From NCBI GenBank assembly GCA_964575895.1, contig CAZNTE010000007.1, forward strand, positions 33,633-97,632: 64,000 nucleotides of DNA, given 5' to 3'. Origin of the DNA: Gudongella sp964575895 (lineage in GTDB: Bacteria; Bacillota; Clostridia; Tissierellales; Tissierellaceae). The notes below the pieces were generated by a model. It had not been told where the DNA came from, did no database searches, and saw only the letters and a list, made by a program, of their open reading frames with translations. The translations under genes were made by a program, and so were the position numbers. Below are positions 10,599 through 18,280 of this stretch, piece after piece (positions within the stretch are counted from its first letter, which is position 1; each line of letters starts with the position of its first letter).

Positions 10599-11588
10599 AT
10601 GGATAAATTCAAGGAAGAATTAATAAAAATTAAAGATAGCATGAGCCAGGAAGATTTTGATGACCACAAAACTCAATATCCTAAAAGAAATTTTGAACAA
10701 TTAATTGATTCATTAGAAAAGAAAGGTATTAAATTCAACAATATTACAAAAGAGGAAGCTTTATTAATTCTTAGGGATATAAATTATTATTATAAAATAA
10801 CAGTATACAAAAGAAATTTTAAAAGAAATAAAGATAAGAAGTTTATAAATTTAGATTTTTCATATTTAACTGATCTAGCAAGTATGGACATGCAATTAAG
10901 ATATTTGCTTTTGACAGCAACATTGGATATTGAACATTCGTTAAAGACTTTTCTTATTACCAAAATTACTGATAACAAGCATGAGGATGGGTATGATGTA
11001 GTTAAAAGTTTTTTTCATTCAACCATAGGTTCCTTTAATGAACTGGATAAGGATACCATTTTAGAAAGTGCTAGACATAAAAGCCATTACCAATTCAAAT
11101 TGTATGAGGCTCACAAAAAAGCGCCACCAGCATGGGTTCTTATGGAAGTTATCAAATTTGGTGATTTTTTAAGATTTTTTGAATTTTATTTTAGCAAGTA
11201 TCCAACAGATGAATTTAAGATAGATTCTTTAATGGGAGTGTTAAGTAGTGTTAAAAGAGTTAGAAATGCCTCAGCTCATAATAATGTATTTCTATTCGAT
11301 TTATATCATAGTGATATAAACATCCCTAGTAATTATATAAAAAGATATGCCAAGGATAGAAATATAGGAGAGCTATTTTACAAATGTAACAAGATACATG
11401 ATATTCTATGTGTATTTTATATACATGAGTTTTTTGTAAAAGGAAAGGGATCAAGACAGCATAGAATCGATGATTTCAAGGAACTGACAAGAAAGTTTAT
11501 TGAAAGATTATCATATATGGCAAAAGATAATGACATTCTATATTTTTTGAATATATTAAATTTGGTTCTTGACAAATATGAAATATAG
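10599..11588 (+). CDS. Abi_2 (AbiD/AbiF-type) abortive infection protein, HEPN RNase-like
   Basis: The protein has about 329 residues. Near its middle it has the Abi_2 features PAWVLMEVIKFGDF and RVRNASAHN. The latter fits the R-x4-6-H motif of HEPN RNases. Family members stop phage growth by shutting down or killing the infected cell, probably through RNA cleavage. Of the possible starts I prefer the ATG at 10599, preceded by GGGGAG at a good distance; the ATG at 10578 overlaps the brxL stop. The gene sits directly behind brxL on the same strand, so it may be co-transcribed as an added layer to BREX. The family assignment is firm, the partnership inferred. Confidence 0.82.
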   Translation: MDKFKEELIKIKDSMSQEDFDDHKTQYPKRNFEQLIDSLEKKGIKFNNITKEEALLILRDINYYYKITVYKRNFKRNKDKKFINLDFSYLTDLASMDMQLRYLLLTATLDIEHSLKTFLITKITDNKHEDGYDVVKSFFHSTIGSFNELDKDTILESARHKSHYQFKLYEAHKKAPPAWVLMEVIKFGDFLRFFEFYFSKYPTDEFKIDSLMGVLSSVKRVRNASAHNNVFLFDLYHSDINIPSNYIKRYAKDRNIGELFYKCNKIHDILCVFYIHEFFVKGKGSRQHRIDDFKELTRKFIERLSYMAKDNDILYFLNILNLVLDKYEI

Positions 11589-11672
11589 CTATATACTTAT
11601 AATTGATGAAAGGACGGTTCGACCGTTCGGCATTAGGGGATTTATTCGCTAATGTTTACTTTAAAATTATAT

Positions 11673-11704
11673 GAATGACCTAGCTTCATGAAGCTAGGTC
11701 ATTC
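11673..11704. terminator. Perfect 32-nt palindrome, bidirectional terminator
   Basis: The sequence is fully self-complementary with 16-bp arms, with A/T-rich flanks on both sides. It sits between the convergent Abi_2 gene and the relaxase gene and can end both transcripts. The short stretch 11589-11672 holds only small inverted repeats (11614-11626 and 11631-11654). Confidence 0.85.
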
Positions 11705-11723
11705 TTTATATTTGTACAAGTTA

Positions 11724-13097
11724 TTAATGCTCTCTCTTCCCATGAATACCAGGTTCTTTCCATTGCATATAAGTCTCTAGATTAGATTTTAAGAAATTTA
11801 ATTGTAAGACTTTTTCTTTTTGTTTTTGATAATTGTGGTAACTTTCATTTTTCCTATATATTTCATTTTGAAGGTTTGCTCTCATCATAGGAAGGTCTTC
11901 CAGGCCTTTAGTATCAATATCTTTTAAGAATTCTTTTGAAGCCTCAAATAAAATTAATTCCTTGCTATATGCCTTGTGAAAATTAATTTTATCTTCAGAG
12001 TTAATATACCTTGAATATAGAGGTTCTAGCCTATTGTAGTTTTCAATATTTTTGATTTTAAGGCTCATATTTTCTATATTATTTTCAATAGATTTAATAT
12101 CCGATGCAATATTAGTTAATATCATATTTTCTCTTTTTAATATATCATAGAGTTCATTTTTAGAATTTATTTTATGGATAGACATTAGGTTAAGTGTCTT
12201 GGCCATATTCTTCATATTATGCTGTTTTGCCCATATTTCATAGCCTTTAAATTCTTGAACTTTAGCATTGTTTTTCAAATTAATAACTTTTCCAATACCG
12301 GAATCTAATACAGGCTTATTGTTATAGGACTTAGTCTTTTTATTATATTCTTCTTTTCTAGAAGCCCTATCTTTTAATCTTCTCTTAATACTTTCTTCGG
12401 TATAATTATCTCCTATAGTTTTTGCTCTAGTAAATCTTTCCTGATCTTTGGCTCTAAAGGCAATATGCTTACCTTCCTTAATTTCATATCCCATAGAAGC
12501 CATTAATTTAAGGAAATCTTCCCAATCATTAGCTCTTTTAATAGCGTTGTCTATTGAGTATTGAAGCCTTGCTTTCCAGCTCTTACCCTTACTTCGTTCT
12601 TGATATTCTTTATAAGATTTTCCTTTCTCCATACCTGGGTTTTCAATGATAGATAAGCCATATTCTGTGCATAATCTATCGCTAATATTACGAATTTTAT
12701 GGTAGGATTTTTTATTAGAATTATAGGCCTTACCATCTATATAGCTTACATTATTAAATAATATATGATTGTGGATATGGCCTTTATCTATATGAGTGGT
12801 AAGTATATATTCATATTTTCCATTAAGTATATTATTCACTAAATTTAAGCCAATTTCATGGGCAATATCTGGAGTTAATATATCATCTGGGTCAAAGGAT
12901 TGTATTAGATGTCTAGCAAAATTTTTACTAGAACTATTCCATGATTGTCTAGTCATTTCAAATTCTAAAGAAGCTGTTTCATGCCCACAGGCATGGGTAG
13001 ATATTAAAATTTCCTCATCAGTTTTATCTGGATTACAAATATATTTAATACTTAAATCTAAGGTAGTTTTGATAGGATGGATTTTTGTAACTGCCAT
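11724..13097 (-). CDS. MOBP-type relaxase
   Basis: The relaxase nicks DNA at oriT and pilots the strand during conjugative transfer. It has 457 residues. The N-terminal nuclease domain shows the expected landmarks: a tyrosine in IKYICNPDKT near residue 19, and the metal-binding histidine triad in THIDKGHIHNHILFN near residue 105. The C-terminal half is charged and predicted coiled coil. The start overlaps the end of mobC by 40 nt, so the two are translated together. It resembles the relaxases of Tn1549/Tn5252-like elements of Firmicutes. No coupling protein or secretion genes are seen nearby, so help from elsewhere, or genes left of the window, would be needed for transfer. Confidence 0.9.
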   Translation of the reverse strand: MAVTKIHPIKTTLDLSIKYICNPDKTDEEILISTHACGHETASLEFEMTRQSWNSSSKNFARHLIQSFDPDDILTPDIAHEIGLNLVNNILNGKYEYILTTHIDKGHIHNHILFNNVSYIDGKAYNSNKKSYHKIRNISDRLCTEYGLSIIENPGMEKGKSYKEYQERSKGKSWKARLQYSIDNAIKRANDWEDFLKLMASMGYEIKEGKHIAFRAKDQERFTRAKTIGDNYTEESIKRRLKDRASRKEEYNKKTKSYNNKPVLDSGIGKVINLKNNAKVQEFKGYEIWAKQHNMKNMAKTLNLMSIHKINSKNELYDILKRENMILTNIASDIKSIENNIENMSLKIKNIENYNRLEPLYSRYINSEDKINFHKAYSKELILFEASKEFLKDIDTKGLEDLPMMRANLQNEIYRKNESYHNYQKQKEKVLQLNFLKSNLETYMQWKEPGIHGKREH

Positions 13098-13387
13098 AGG
13101 TCTTTCATCATCTCCTTTATTTCCTCTAGATCTTCAGCATAGATATTGCTTGTAGAATTAACTCTTTTTGCTATTTGATTCATATTGATAGAGAACCGTG
13201 TCATATTAGTATTCATTTCCCTGAGGGGCATATTATCTAATATAAATATATGTCCATCTATGGCCATCTTTCTTAGATATGCACCCATATTTTTTATATT
13301 TGCTTCTTTCATATTATCTTCAATCAAGTTTTTTTCTTCATCATTTACATAGAATTTTATTTGTAGATTTCTTTCACGATTTGCCAC
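13058..13387 (-). CDS. mobC: Relaxosome accessory protein MobC
   Basis: A 109-residue protein with the MobC pattern: an N-terminal ribbon-helix-helix-like segment (LQIKFYVNDEEKNLIEDNM), a YLRKMAIDG helix, and the conserved tail with NMNQIAKRVN. MobC proteins bind oriT and help the relaxase to open the strand. The gene lies immediately upstream of, and overlaps, the relaxase gene on the minus strand. It faces a set of inverted repeats at 13424-13504 that may be its binding region. Confidence 0.87.
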   Translation of the reverse strand: MANRERNLQIKFYVNDEEKNLIEDNMKEANIKNMGAYLRKMAIDGHIFILDNMPLREMNTNMTRFSINMNQIAKRVNSTSNIYAEDLEEIKEMMKDLWQLQKSILSKLP

Positions 13388-13423
13388 AGTGTGTGCTCCT
13401 TTCTTTTGGGTTTTAACAGGGGA

Positions 13424-13504
13424 TTGGGGATACTCCCCAACAAGCTATCATCTATTTTTCAAATAGGAAAATAGGGGATAAATCGGAAGTGGGTACTCAC
13501 TTCC
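13424..13504. other. Candidate oriT region: three inverted repeats upstream of mobC
   Basis: Three inverted repeats lie in 81 bp: TTGGGGA-3-TCCCCAA (13424-13440), CTATTT-3-AAATAG (13452-13466) and GGAAGTG-6-CACTTCC (13485-13504). Position directly upstream of mobC and the relaxase gene is where MOBP elements usually keep oriT. No nic consensus could be verified by eye, so this is a placement by context and repeat structure. Confidence 0.5.
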
Positions 13505-13521
13505 TGTGCTTGCTAATATTC

Positions 13522-13839
13522 TTAAAACCAAAAGGCAAGACCCCTATTTATCTGCCTATTAATCATTCCTAATGTAGTAGGGAAGAATGATATTATAATT
13601 CGTATTAGGCCTAAGAATAAAAATAATATTAAGACGCCTATAAAATCTAATGTGGTATATGGCCTGGTAATAAGCTGATAAATAAACAAGAAACCAAAGA
13701 TTGTAGTAAATATATTTAGAAAAACATTGCTTAATCCACTTAAGATAGAAACTATAATATTGAAACAAAACAGTAAAATAAGAAGTAAAAACATAATCAA
13801 TTTTATTGGTAAAAGAAAGATATTCCCAATTAATTTCAT
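13522..13839 (-). CDS. Small membrane protein heading the mobilization operon
   Basis: A 105-residue, strongly hydrophobic protein with about three membrane-spanning segments (roughly residues 5-35, 40-58 and 65-88). I recognise no named family. A GGGG site precedes its ATG, and a promoter at 13871-13899 points at it. It is therefore likely the first gene of the leftward operon that continues, across the candidate oriT, into mobC and the relaxase gene. Short hydrophobic proteins of this kind are common next to mobilization genes in clostridial elements. A role at the membrane during transfer is a guess. Confidence 0.65.
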   Translation of the reverse strand: MKLIGNIFLLPIKLIMFLLLILLFCFNIIVSILSGLSNVFLNIFTTIFGFLFIYQLITRPYTTLDFIGVLILFLFLGLIRIIISFFPTTLGMINRQINRGLAFWF

Positions 13840-13870
13840 CTATATCAGCCCCTTTCTATATCTTAATTTA

Positions 13871-13899
13871 ATTTTACTAGATAATAATATACAAGTCAA
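13871..13899 (-). promoter_or_regulatory. Sigma-A promoter of the mobilization operon
   Basis: On the minus strand TTGACT (13894-13899) and TAAAAT (13871-13876) are separated by 17 bp. It reads into the small membrane protein, mobC and relaxase genes. A regulator site (13907-13922) lies just upstream of the -35 box. Confidence 0.65.
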
Positions 13900-13906
13900 T
13901 ATAATA

Positions 13907-13922
13907 AGACAAAGCAATGTCC
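13907..13922. promoter_or_regulatory. Candidate operator 1, RGACA-N6-TGTCC
   Basis: AGACA, 6 bp, TGTCC. It has the same arms (one mismatch) and the same spacing as the site at 13961-13976, and lies 7 bp upstream of the -35 box of the mob promoter. It is probably bound by the HTH/WYL protein encoded at 14014. Confidence 0.5.
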
Positions 13923-13959
13923 AGTTAATTGCAATCTACTATTATGACCCAAAGATTAA

Positions 13960-13988
13960 TGGACAATAATATGTCCGTGATTTATAAT
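13960..13988 (+). promoter_or_regulatory. Promoter of the HTH/WYL regulator with overlapping operator 2
   Basis: TGGACA (13960-13965), 17 bp, TATAAT (13983-13988). The inverted repeat GGACA-N6-TGTCC (13961-13976) covers the -35 box and half of the spacer, a layout expected for negative autoregulation. Confidence 0.6.
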
Positions 13989-14013
13989 ATATTTAAGGAA
14001 GGAAGTTGAATTT

Positions 14014-14601
14014 ATGAAGACTAATCGAATGTTTGAAATAATTATGATATTACTAAACGAGGGCGAAGTTAAGGCTAAGGATTTAGCAGAAAGGTTTAAC
14101 TGTACCACCAAAACAATATATAGGGATGTAGAATATATAAAAGACAGCGGGATACCAATTATAAGTGAATTAGGGCGTAATGGAGGCTTTAAACTAGGTG
14201 CAGGATTCTCAAAGAATAATAAGAACTTAAGCCTTAAGGAACAACATACAATTATAAAAGTCTTAAAAGACCACGGTAGGATTCCAGAGGAACAATTAGA
14301 CGAGATTATGACAACTATAGAAGGCCTCTTTAAGGATGATAGTATAGATTGGATAGATGTAGACTTAGGAGACCCTAAGGTAAATGATTATTTTGAAAAG
14401 CTAAGGTATGCTATTATAAATAATATCTTGGTAGAATTATACTTAGGAAATAAAGAAGATAATTCCCAAGTAATCAAAGCAAAGCCAGAAAGGATTTTAA
14501 TTAGAAGAGATGGAATATATTTGGCTTTTACTAATTTGGCAGATGAAGAATTAGAGGGAATAAAGCTTGGAGAAATTAAATATGTAAAAGATATTAAATG
14601 A
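14014..14601 (+). CDS. HTH_11 / short WYL-like transcriptional regulator
   Basis: A 195-residue DNA-binding protein. Residues 5-60 form a DeoR/HTH_11-type winged helix (KAKDLAERFNCTTKTIYRDV, then GRNGGFKL). The rest, from about residue 115, resembles the first part of a WYL domain (LRYAIINNILVELYLG, then KPERILIRRDGIYL). It is shorter than classic WYL regulators (about 300 residues). The gene is divergent from the mobilization operon, and two equal inverted repeats lie between them. I infer that it controls its own promoter and the mob operon. It is not close enough to the BREX start to be called a BrxR. Confidence 0.75.
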   Translation: MKTNRMFEIIMILLNEGEVKAKDLAERFNCTTKTIYRDVEYIKDSGIPIISELGRNGGFKLGAGFSKNNKNLSLKEQHTIIKVLKDHGRIPEEQLDEIMTTIEGLFKDDSIDWIDVDLGDPKVNDYFEKLRYAIINNILVELYLGNKEDNSQVIKAKPERILIRRDGIYLAFTNLADEELEGIKLGEIKYVKDIK

Positions 14602-14661
14602 AGATTATTAACATAAGGTAATGATATTAATAAATATAGGGTACTTGAAGGAGGAAATGTA

Positions 14662-16458
14662 TTGGATATTGAGAAAATAGCGACATCATGTATTAAAATG
14701 TTGTTATCTAGAAGTCCTTATCTTCAACCAATAATAGATGATAACGATAAGACACCAGTTTGGGATGGTGATATTTTTGTATATAATACCAAAGACAGAT
14801 ACAAGAAAAATGAAAATTTGATTGGAAGAGTTCCAGTTCAAGTGAAGGGGCATGAGGTTGAAAAGGTAGATAATAATGATAAAATAGAAACTATTAAGTT
14901 TAGGGTAAAGATTGAAGATATAAAGAAATTTTTAACTGATGGAGGAGTAATCTATTTTGTTGTACATTTAGACAAAAATAATCAGAAGATTTTTTATAAT
15001 TCTTTGTTGCCTTTAGATTTAAGTCGATTAATAAAAACATATAGTGATCAGAAAACTTTTATGCTTGAATTTAAAACCCTACCACTTGAAGAGAAAGATT
15101 TAGCGGATATATTTTTAGATTTTATTAGAAACAGAGAGAAACAGCAAGGTACATTAGTTACAGATATTCTATACACTCATGATATTGAAAAGATAAGAGA
15201 TGAAATAGAAGGGTTTAGTTTTAGTTATAGCACTGTAGAACCTAGCAAATCCATTCCTTTTAGAGAGCTAACTACTAGGGATTTCTATATATATGCTAAG
15301 CCTAAAGGCATAGGAAATCCAATCCCAATTGAAAAAGTAACTAATGCAACAATCGATTTTGAAGAAAAATTCAAAATATCTATAGGTGAAAAACTTTATT
15401 ATAATGATGCTTATATACAGTGGAAAGAAGGAAGAGCTAATATTATTTGTGGTAAAGCAATAAAAATTAATATGGGTGAAACCAATGACCAAAATATTGG
15501 CACCTTTAATATTAATATTAAATTTAAGGGGACTTTGAATGAACAATTAAATGATTTATATTTCTTAGAAGGATTAATTACAAATAAACAATTAATTATT
15601 GACGGACATATGATCCCTTATGGCAATTTTAAATTAAATGATGAAGATCGAAATCTTTTTGATAGAATAAAACAACTAGAATCTTTAAAACAGTGCCTAG
15701 AATATTATGGTGTAAAAATTGATTTGGACCTTGATTCCATAACTGAAAAAGATGATTTTAAAATAACTTTCTTAATGGATAAAAAACCATCTACAAAAAA
15801 ATACAAGATAGATTTATCTAATGTAGGTATTTTAGGATTAGACATTGCGAATATTAGGATTTTATTATTTGTGGAAGAGAATAAAGAAGGAGAGTTTTAC
15901 AAGGTTAAAAGTTTTTTCAAGGGGACTTGGAAAGTTAATTATATTTTATACGAAAATAATGAAAAAATAAGAGTGAGTCAGTTTTTAACTTTGGATAAAG
16001 AATCTTTGTTAGTGGACAACATTAATTCTGAAAGTATAATTGCAGATATAAAAAAATATCATTCTGGGAATAAAAATCTAGAATTTGTAAATTTATTTTT
16101 GTTGGAATCTATTAAGGCATATGATGAGTATAGTAGTCAACAAATTGAACTCAAAAATTTAATATATGACTTATCAAGATGGCTTTATAACGAAAGTAAA
16201 GAGGATTATATTTTCTTAAACTTAGCTCAAATAAAATATCGAATGGGTACATTAGATAAATATGATATTGATAAGATAATAGATATTGGCAAATTAAATA
16301 AAGATAATATAGAAATACAAGTAGGCGTATCAATTTTGTTAAATAAAAAAGAGGATGCGGAAGCATTAATAAAAAATATGAATCCAGAGCTTAAAGACTT
16401 ATTTATTTCTTATCCCATTTATCACCTATTGGAGAATTGTGATATACAGAATATTTAA
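14662..16458 (+). CDS. DUF4365-type (PD-(D/E)XK nuclease-like) protein
   Basis: A 598-residue protein. The first 150 residues match the DUF4365 pattern, with WDGDIF near residue 31 and VPVQVKG near residue 55. This D...(E/Q)xK arrangement is typical of restriction-endonuclease-like folds. The remaining 400 residues are not recognised; the end contains repeated helical pieces. DUF4365 proteins are often found in defence islands, so a role in anti-phage defence is plausible but not shown. The start is the TTG at 14662 behind AAGGAGG; the ATG at 14657 is out of frame and closes at once. Confidence 0.6.
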   Translation: MDIEKIATSCIKMLLSRSPYLQPIIDDNDKTPVWDGDIFVYNTKDRYKKNENLIGRVPVQVKGHEVEKVDNNDKIETIKFRVKIEDIKKFLTDGGVIYFVVHLDKNNQKIFYNSLLPLDLSRLIKTYSDQKTFMLEFKTLPLEEKDLADIFLDFIRNREKQQGTLVTDILYTHDIEKIRDEIEGFSFSYSTVEPSKSIPFRELTTRDFYIYAKPKGIGNPIPIEKVTNATIDFEEKFKISIGEKLYYNDAYIQWKEGRANIICGKAIKINMGETNDQNIGTFNINIKFKGTLNEQLNDLYFLEGLITNKQLIIDGHMIPYGNFKLNDEDRNLFDRIKQLESLKQCLEYYGVKIDLDLDSITEKDDFKITFLMDKKPSTKKYKIDLSNVGILGLDIANIRILLFVEENKEGEFYKVKSFFKGTWKVNYILYENNEKIRVSQFLTLDKESLLVDNINSESIIADIKKYHSGNKNLEFVNLFLLESIKAYDEYSSQQIELKNLIYDLSRWLYNESKEDYIFLNLAQIKYRMGTLDKYDIDKIIDIGKLNKDNIEIQVGVSILLNKKEDAEALIKNMNPELKDLFISYPIYHLLENCDIQNI

Positions 16459-16463
16459 AAAAG

Positions 16464-16485
16464 GGACTAACCAAAAGGCTAGTCC
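16464..16485. terminator. Bidirectional terminator between convergent genes
   Basis: GGACTAACC-AAAA-GGCTAGTCC hairpin with one mismatch, A-rich to the left and T-containing to the right. It ends the DUF4365 gene and overlaps the stop region of the minus-strand gene. Confidence 0.65.
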
Positions 16486-17063
16486 TACCATTTCTTACTA
16501 TAACCCAAGTCAAACTGGTCTTCAATCCATTGAGGAATGTTTTTAGAATTCCTTTCAGTGGATTTTTCTTTTTCCCGTCTTTCTTTTGCTTCTTTAGACA
16601 AATCCCTGGTTTCAATGCATATACCATTTTCAAATATAAACTCTTCTATATACTCATAATTATAGGGATGATGAAATCCCATATGGACATATAATTCATC
16701 AATAAAATTGTCACCTATAAGAAAAGAACCTGTATAAGAGATTGGCAAGTTTATATTTTTATATACTAGATTACCGGCCAATGCATAATAATTATCCTTC
16801 CAATCATTGATTTCAAAGGCTTCTACGCCATTGAGTATAGGTGGATTTTCACTATCATGAGATGTGTAAAGATCCTTCAGCATTAGATTATTATTTTCAT
16901 CTATAGCAAAGATGGCGATATATCCTCGCCAACAGGCACTACATGAAACAATAGGATTTAATCCAAGTTTACTGAAATCAAAAAAGTTTTCAGGGTCCTC
17001 TATTGCTACTATATCTAGGTCACTTTTGTTAAAGCTTAATTTATCATTTATTTGGGCAGTCAT
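16485..17063 (-). CDS. Unrecognised 192-residue protein
   Basis: I do not recognise a family. The protein is mixed alpha/beta and acidic. It has an internal CSACWRGY segment near residue 40, aromatic-rich strands at residues 85-140 (NWxxxYYALAGNLVYKNINLPISYTG-like in spirit), and a lysine/arginine/glutamate-rich helix at 157-175. There is no signal peptide or membrane segment. A clear AAGGAG site precedes the ATG. It is the last gene of a leftward cluster XRE regulator / ImmA-IrrE / this gene, with gaps of 25 and 29 nt, so it is probably made under the same control. It could be an effector or an immunity-type protein; nothing seen decides this. Confidence 0.55.
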   Translation of the reverse strand: MTAQINDKLSFNKSDLDIVAIEDPENFFDFSKLGLNPIVSCSACWRGYIAIFAIDENNNLMLKDLYTSHDSENPPILNGVEAFEINDWKDNYYALAGNLVYKNINLPISYTGSFLIGDNFIDELYVHMGFHHPYNYEYIEEFIFENGICIETRDLSKEAKERREKEKSTERNSKNIPQWIEDQFDLGYSKKW

Positions 17064-17092
17064 ATCGGTCTCCTTTATAAAATAATTTTAAA

Positions 17093-17620
17093 TCAAGGTC
17101 TAATTTTTTTAAAGAAATTACCTTTTGGAGCATGTCTTAAATTATAGTTAGCTCCATATCTATTCATCTCGTTCATTTTAAATATCAAAAGATTTATATT
17201 TACATTTAAAATTCCTGCTATTTCTACATCCGTATGATTATCTTTTGCAAGTTCTGTTATTTCACTATCATCCAACAAAAGATGTGCTGCGAAAATATTA
17301 GCCTCATATTCTGGTTGAGAGGTTATATCAAATAGCTCATATTCATGAAAAGGACTATTTTTAGTTAAGTGTCTATGAAGAACATCATGACCAAGCTCAT
17401 GAGCAAGAACCATTCTCATCATATATTCATCCATTTGATTGTTTAGAAATATAAATCTTTTTCTTTCAAAAACAGCATATACACCTAATAAATCTTCAAG
17501 ATCGTTAAGATATTTGACTGTAACATTAGACTCACTTGCTATTTGAAAAGGGTCATTGGTACCAAATTTATTAATAATTTTCTTAACCCGTTTATGAATT
17601 AAAGAGTTGTTGGAATCCAT
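17093..17620 (-). CDS. ImmA/IrrE-family metallopeptidase
   Basis: A 175-residue protein with the zinc-protease motif LAHELGHDVLH near residue 71 and a downstream glutamate in PEYEANIFAAHLLL that fits the third metal ligand. Family members such as ImmA of ICEBs1 cleave an XRE-type repressor to switch on excision or transfer. The gene lies 25 nt downstream of an XRE regulator gene in one operon, the same pairing as immR-immA. I infer that it inactivates that regulator on a stress or quorum signal. A GGAGGTG site precedes the start. Confidence 0.88.
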   Translation of the reverse strand: MDSNNSLIHKRVKKIINKFGTNDPFQIASESNVTVKYLNDLEDLLGVYAVFERKRFIFLNNQMDEYMMRMVLAHELGHDVLHRHLTKNSPFHEYELFDITSQPEYEANIFAAHLLLDDSEITELAKDNHTDVEIAGILNVNINLLIFKMNEMNRYGANYNLRHAPKGNFFKKIRP

Positions 17621-17645
17621 ATAGCACCTCCAAATGAAACTTTAC

Positions 17646-18062
17646 TTATTTATCCTTATCCTTAAGATATTTTTTAGGAGTATATTTCTTGTTTTCTAGT
17701 TTTGCTTCAAAAAAGGCTTCCTGTAGGGCATCAAAAACTGCCTTCTTATCATTTTCTGAAAGTTCCCCACCTGCGAATAAAGCACGTGCATCAGTAATTA
17801 ATTCTTGAGCCCCTTTCATACCACGATATCCATATTTTTCACCAGCTGTTAAAACAAAGTCACTGCCTTCAGTTAGTAGATAATTCACATCCACATCAAA
17901 TTCTTCTGCAATTTTATGATAAATTTTTCGATATCTGGGCAATGTTTCACCAAGTTCATAGGACTTTAATGTTCGTAAAGAAACTTTAATGCGATCGGCC
18001 ATTTCTTGCTGGGTTAAATTTTCTAGTGTTCTTATTTCTCTTAGTTTTTCACCGAAAGTCAT
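17646..18062 (-). CDS. XRE-family repressor
   Basis: A 138-residue protein with an N-terminal HTH_3 domain (LREIRTLENLTQQEMADRI, then SLRTLKSYELGETLP). The C-terminal half carries SENDKKAVFDALQEAFFEAK. It is likely the master repressor of the element. Directly upstream lie two promoters pointing towards each other with several inverted repeats (18079-18199). The partner ImmA/IrrE gene follows in the same operon. The start is supported by AGGAGGAGG. Confidence 0.88.
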   Translation of the reverse strand: MTFGEKLREIRTLENLTQQEMADRIKVSLRTLKSYELGETLPRYRKIYHKIAEEFDVDVNYLLTEGSDFVLTAGEKYGYRGMKGAQELITDARALFAGGELSENDKKAVFDALQEAFFEAKLENKKYTPKKYLKDKDK

Positions 18063-18078
18063 GGTGTCCTCCTCCTAG

Positions 18079-18097
18079 GGTGCAATACAAATGCACC
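18079..18097. promoter_or_regulatory. Candidate operator GGTGCA-N7-TGCACC
   Basis: Perfect 6-bp arms with 7-bp centre. A further half-site (TTGCACC, 18184-18190) lies inside the spacer of the leftward promoter. Likely bound by the XRE repressor encoded at 17646-18062. Confidence 0.55.
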
Positions 18098-18113
18098 AAA
18101 TTTTAAGTTTTAC

Positions 18114-18143
18114 TTGACAAGTGTATTTTAAATACACTATAAT
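18114..18143 (+). promoter_or_regulatory. Rightward promoter with palindromic spacer
   Basis: TTGACA (18114-18119), 18 bp, TATAAT (18138-18143): both hexamers perfect. The spacer and first base of the -10 form a 19-bp inverted repeat with 9-bp arms (18120-18138). A third inverted repeat, AATTCAAT-8-ATTGAATT, spans 18141-18164 over the start point. It drives the genes from 18281 on and must be tightly repressed. Confidence 0.75.
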
Positions 18144-18170
18144 TCAATTATGGGCGATTGAATTACACTT

Positions 18171-18199
18171 ATTATATAATGAGTTGCACCTTAAGTCAA
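18171..18199 (-). promoter_or_regulatory. Leftward promoter of the XRE/ImmA-IrrE operon
   Basis: On the minus strand TTGACT (18194-18199), 17 bp, TATAAT (18171-18176). The spacer carries a GGTGCA half-site. The promoter faces the rightward one, so each transcript runs across the other promoter. Confidence 0.68.
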
Positions 18200-18280
18200 G
18201 AAAAAGGTTAAAGACTAAATTTACCAATGTAAAGAAAAACTTATAACAAATGGGGGGAGATTAAAATTGATATTAATAAT

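Noticed and set aside
11600..11660. Left end of the mobile element between Abi_2 and relaxase
   Set aside because: Only short inverted repeats and a terminator occur here; there is no hsdM 5' sequence, which a left junction should show.
14014..14601. BrxR, the WYL regulator of BREX
   Set aside because: The protein is too short for BrxR, lies downstream of the BREX genes beyond the mob module, and its operators sit at the mob promoter.
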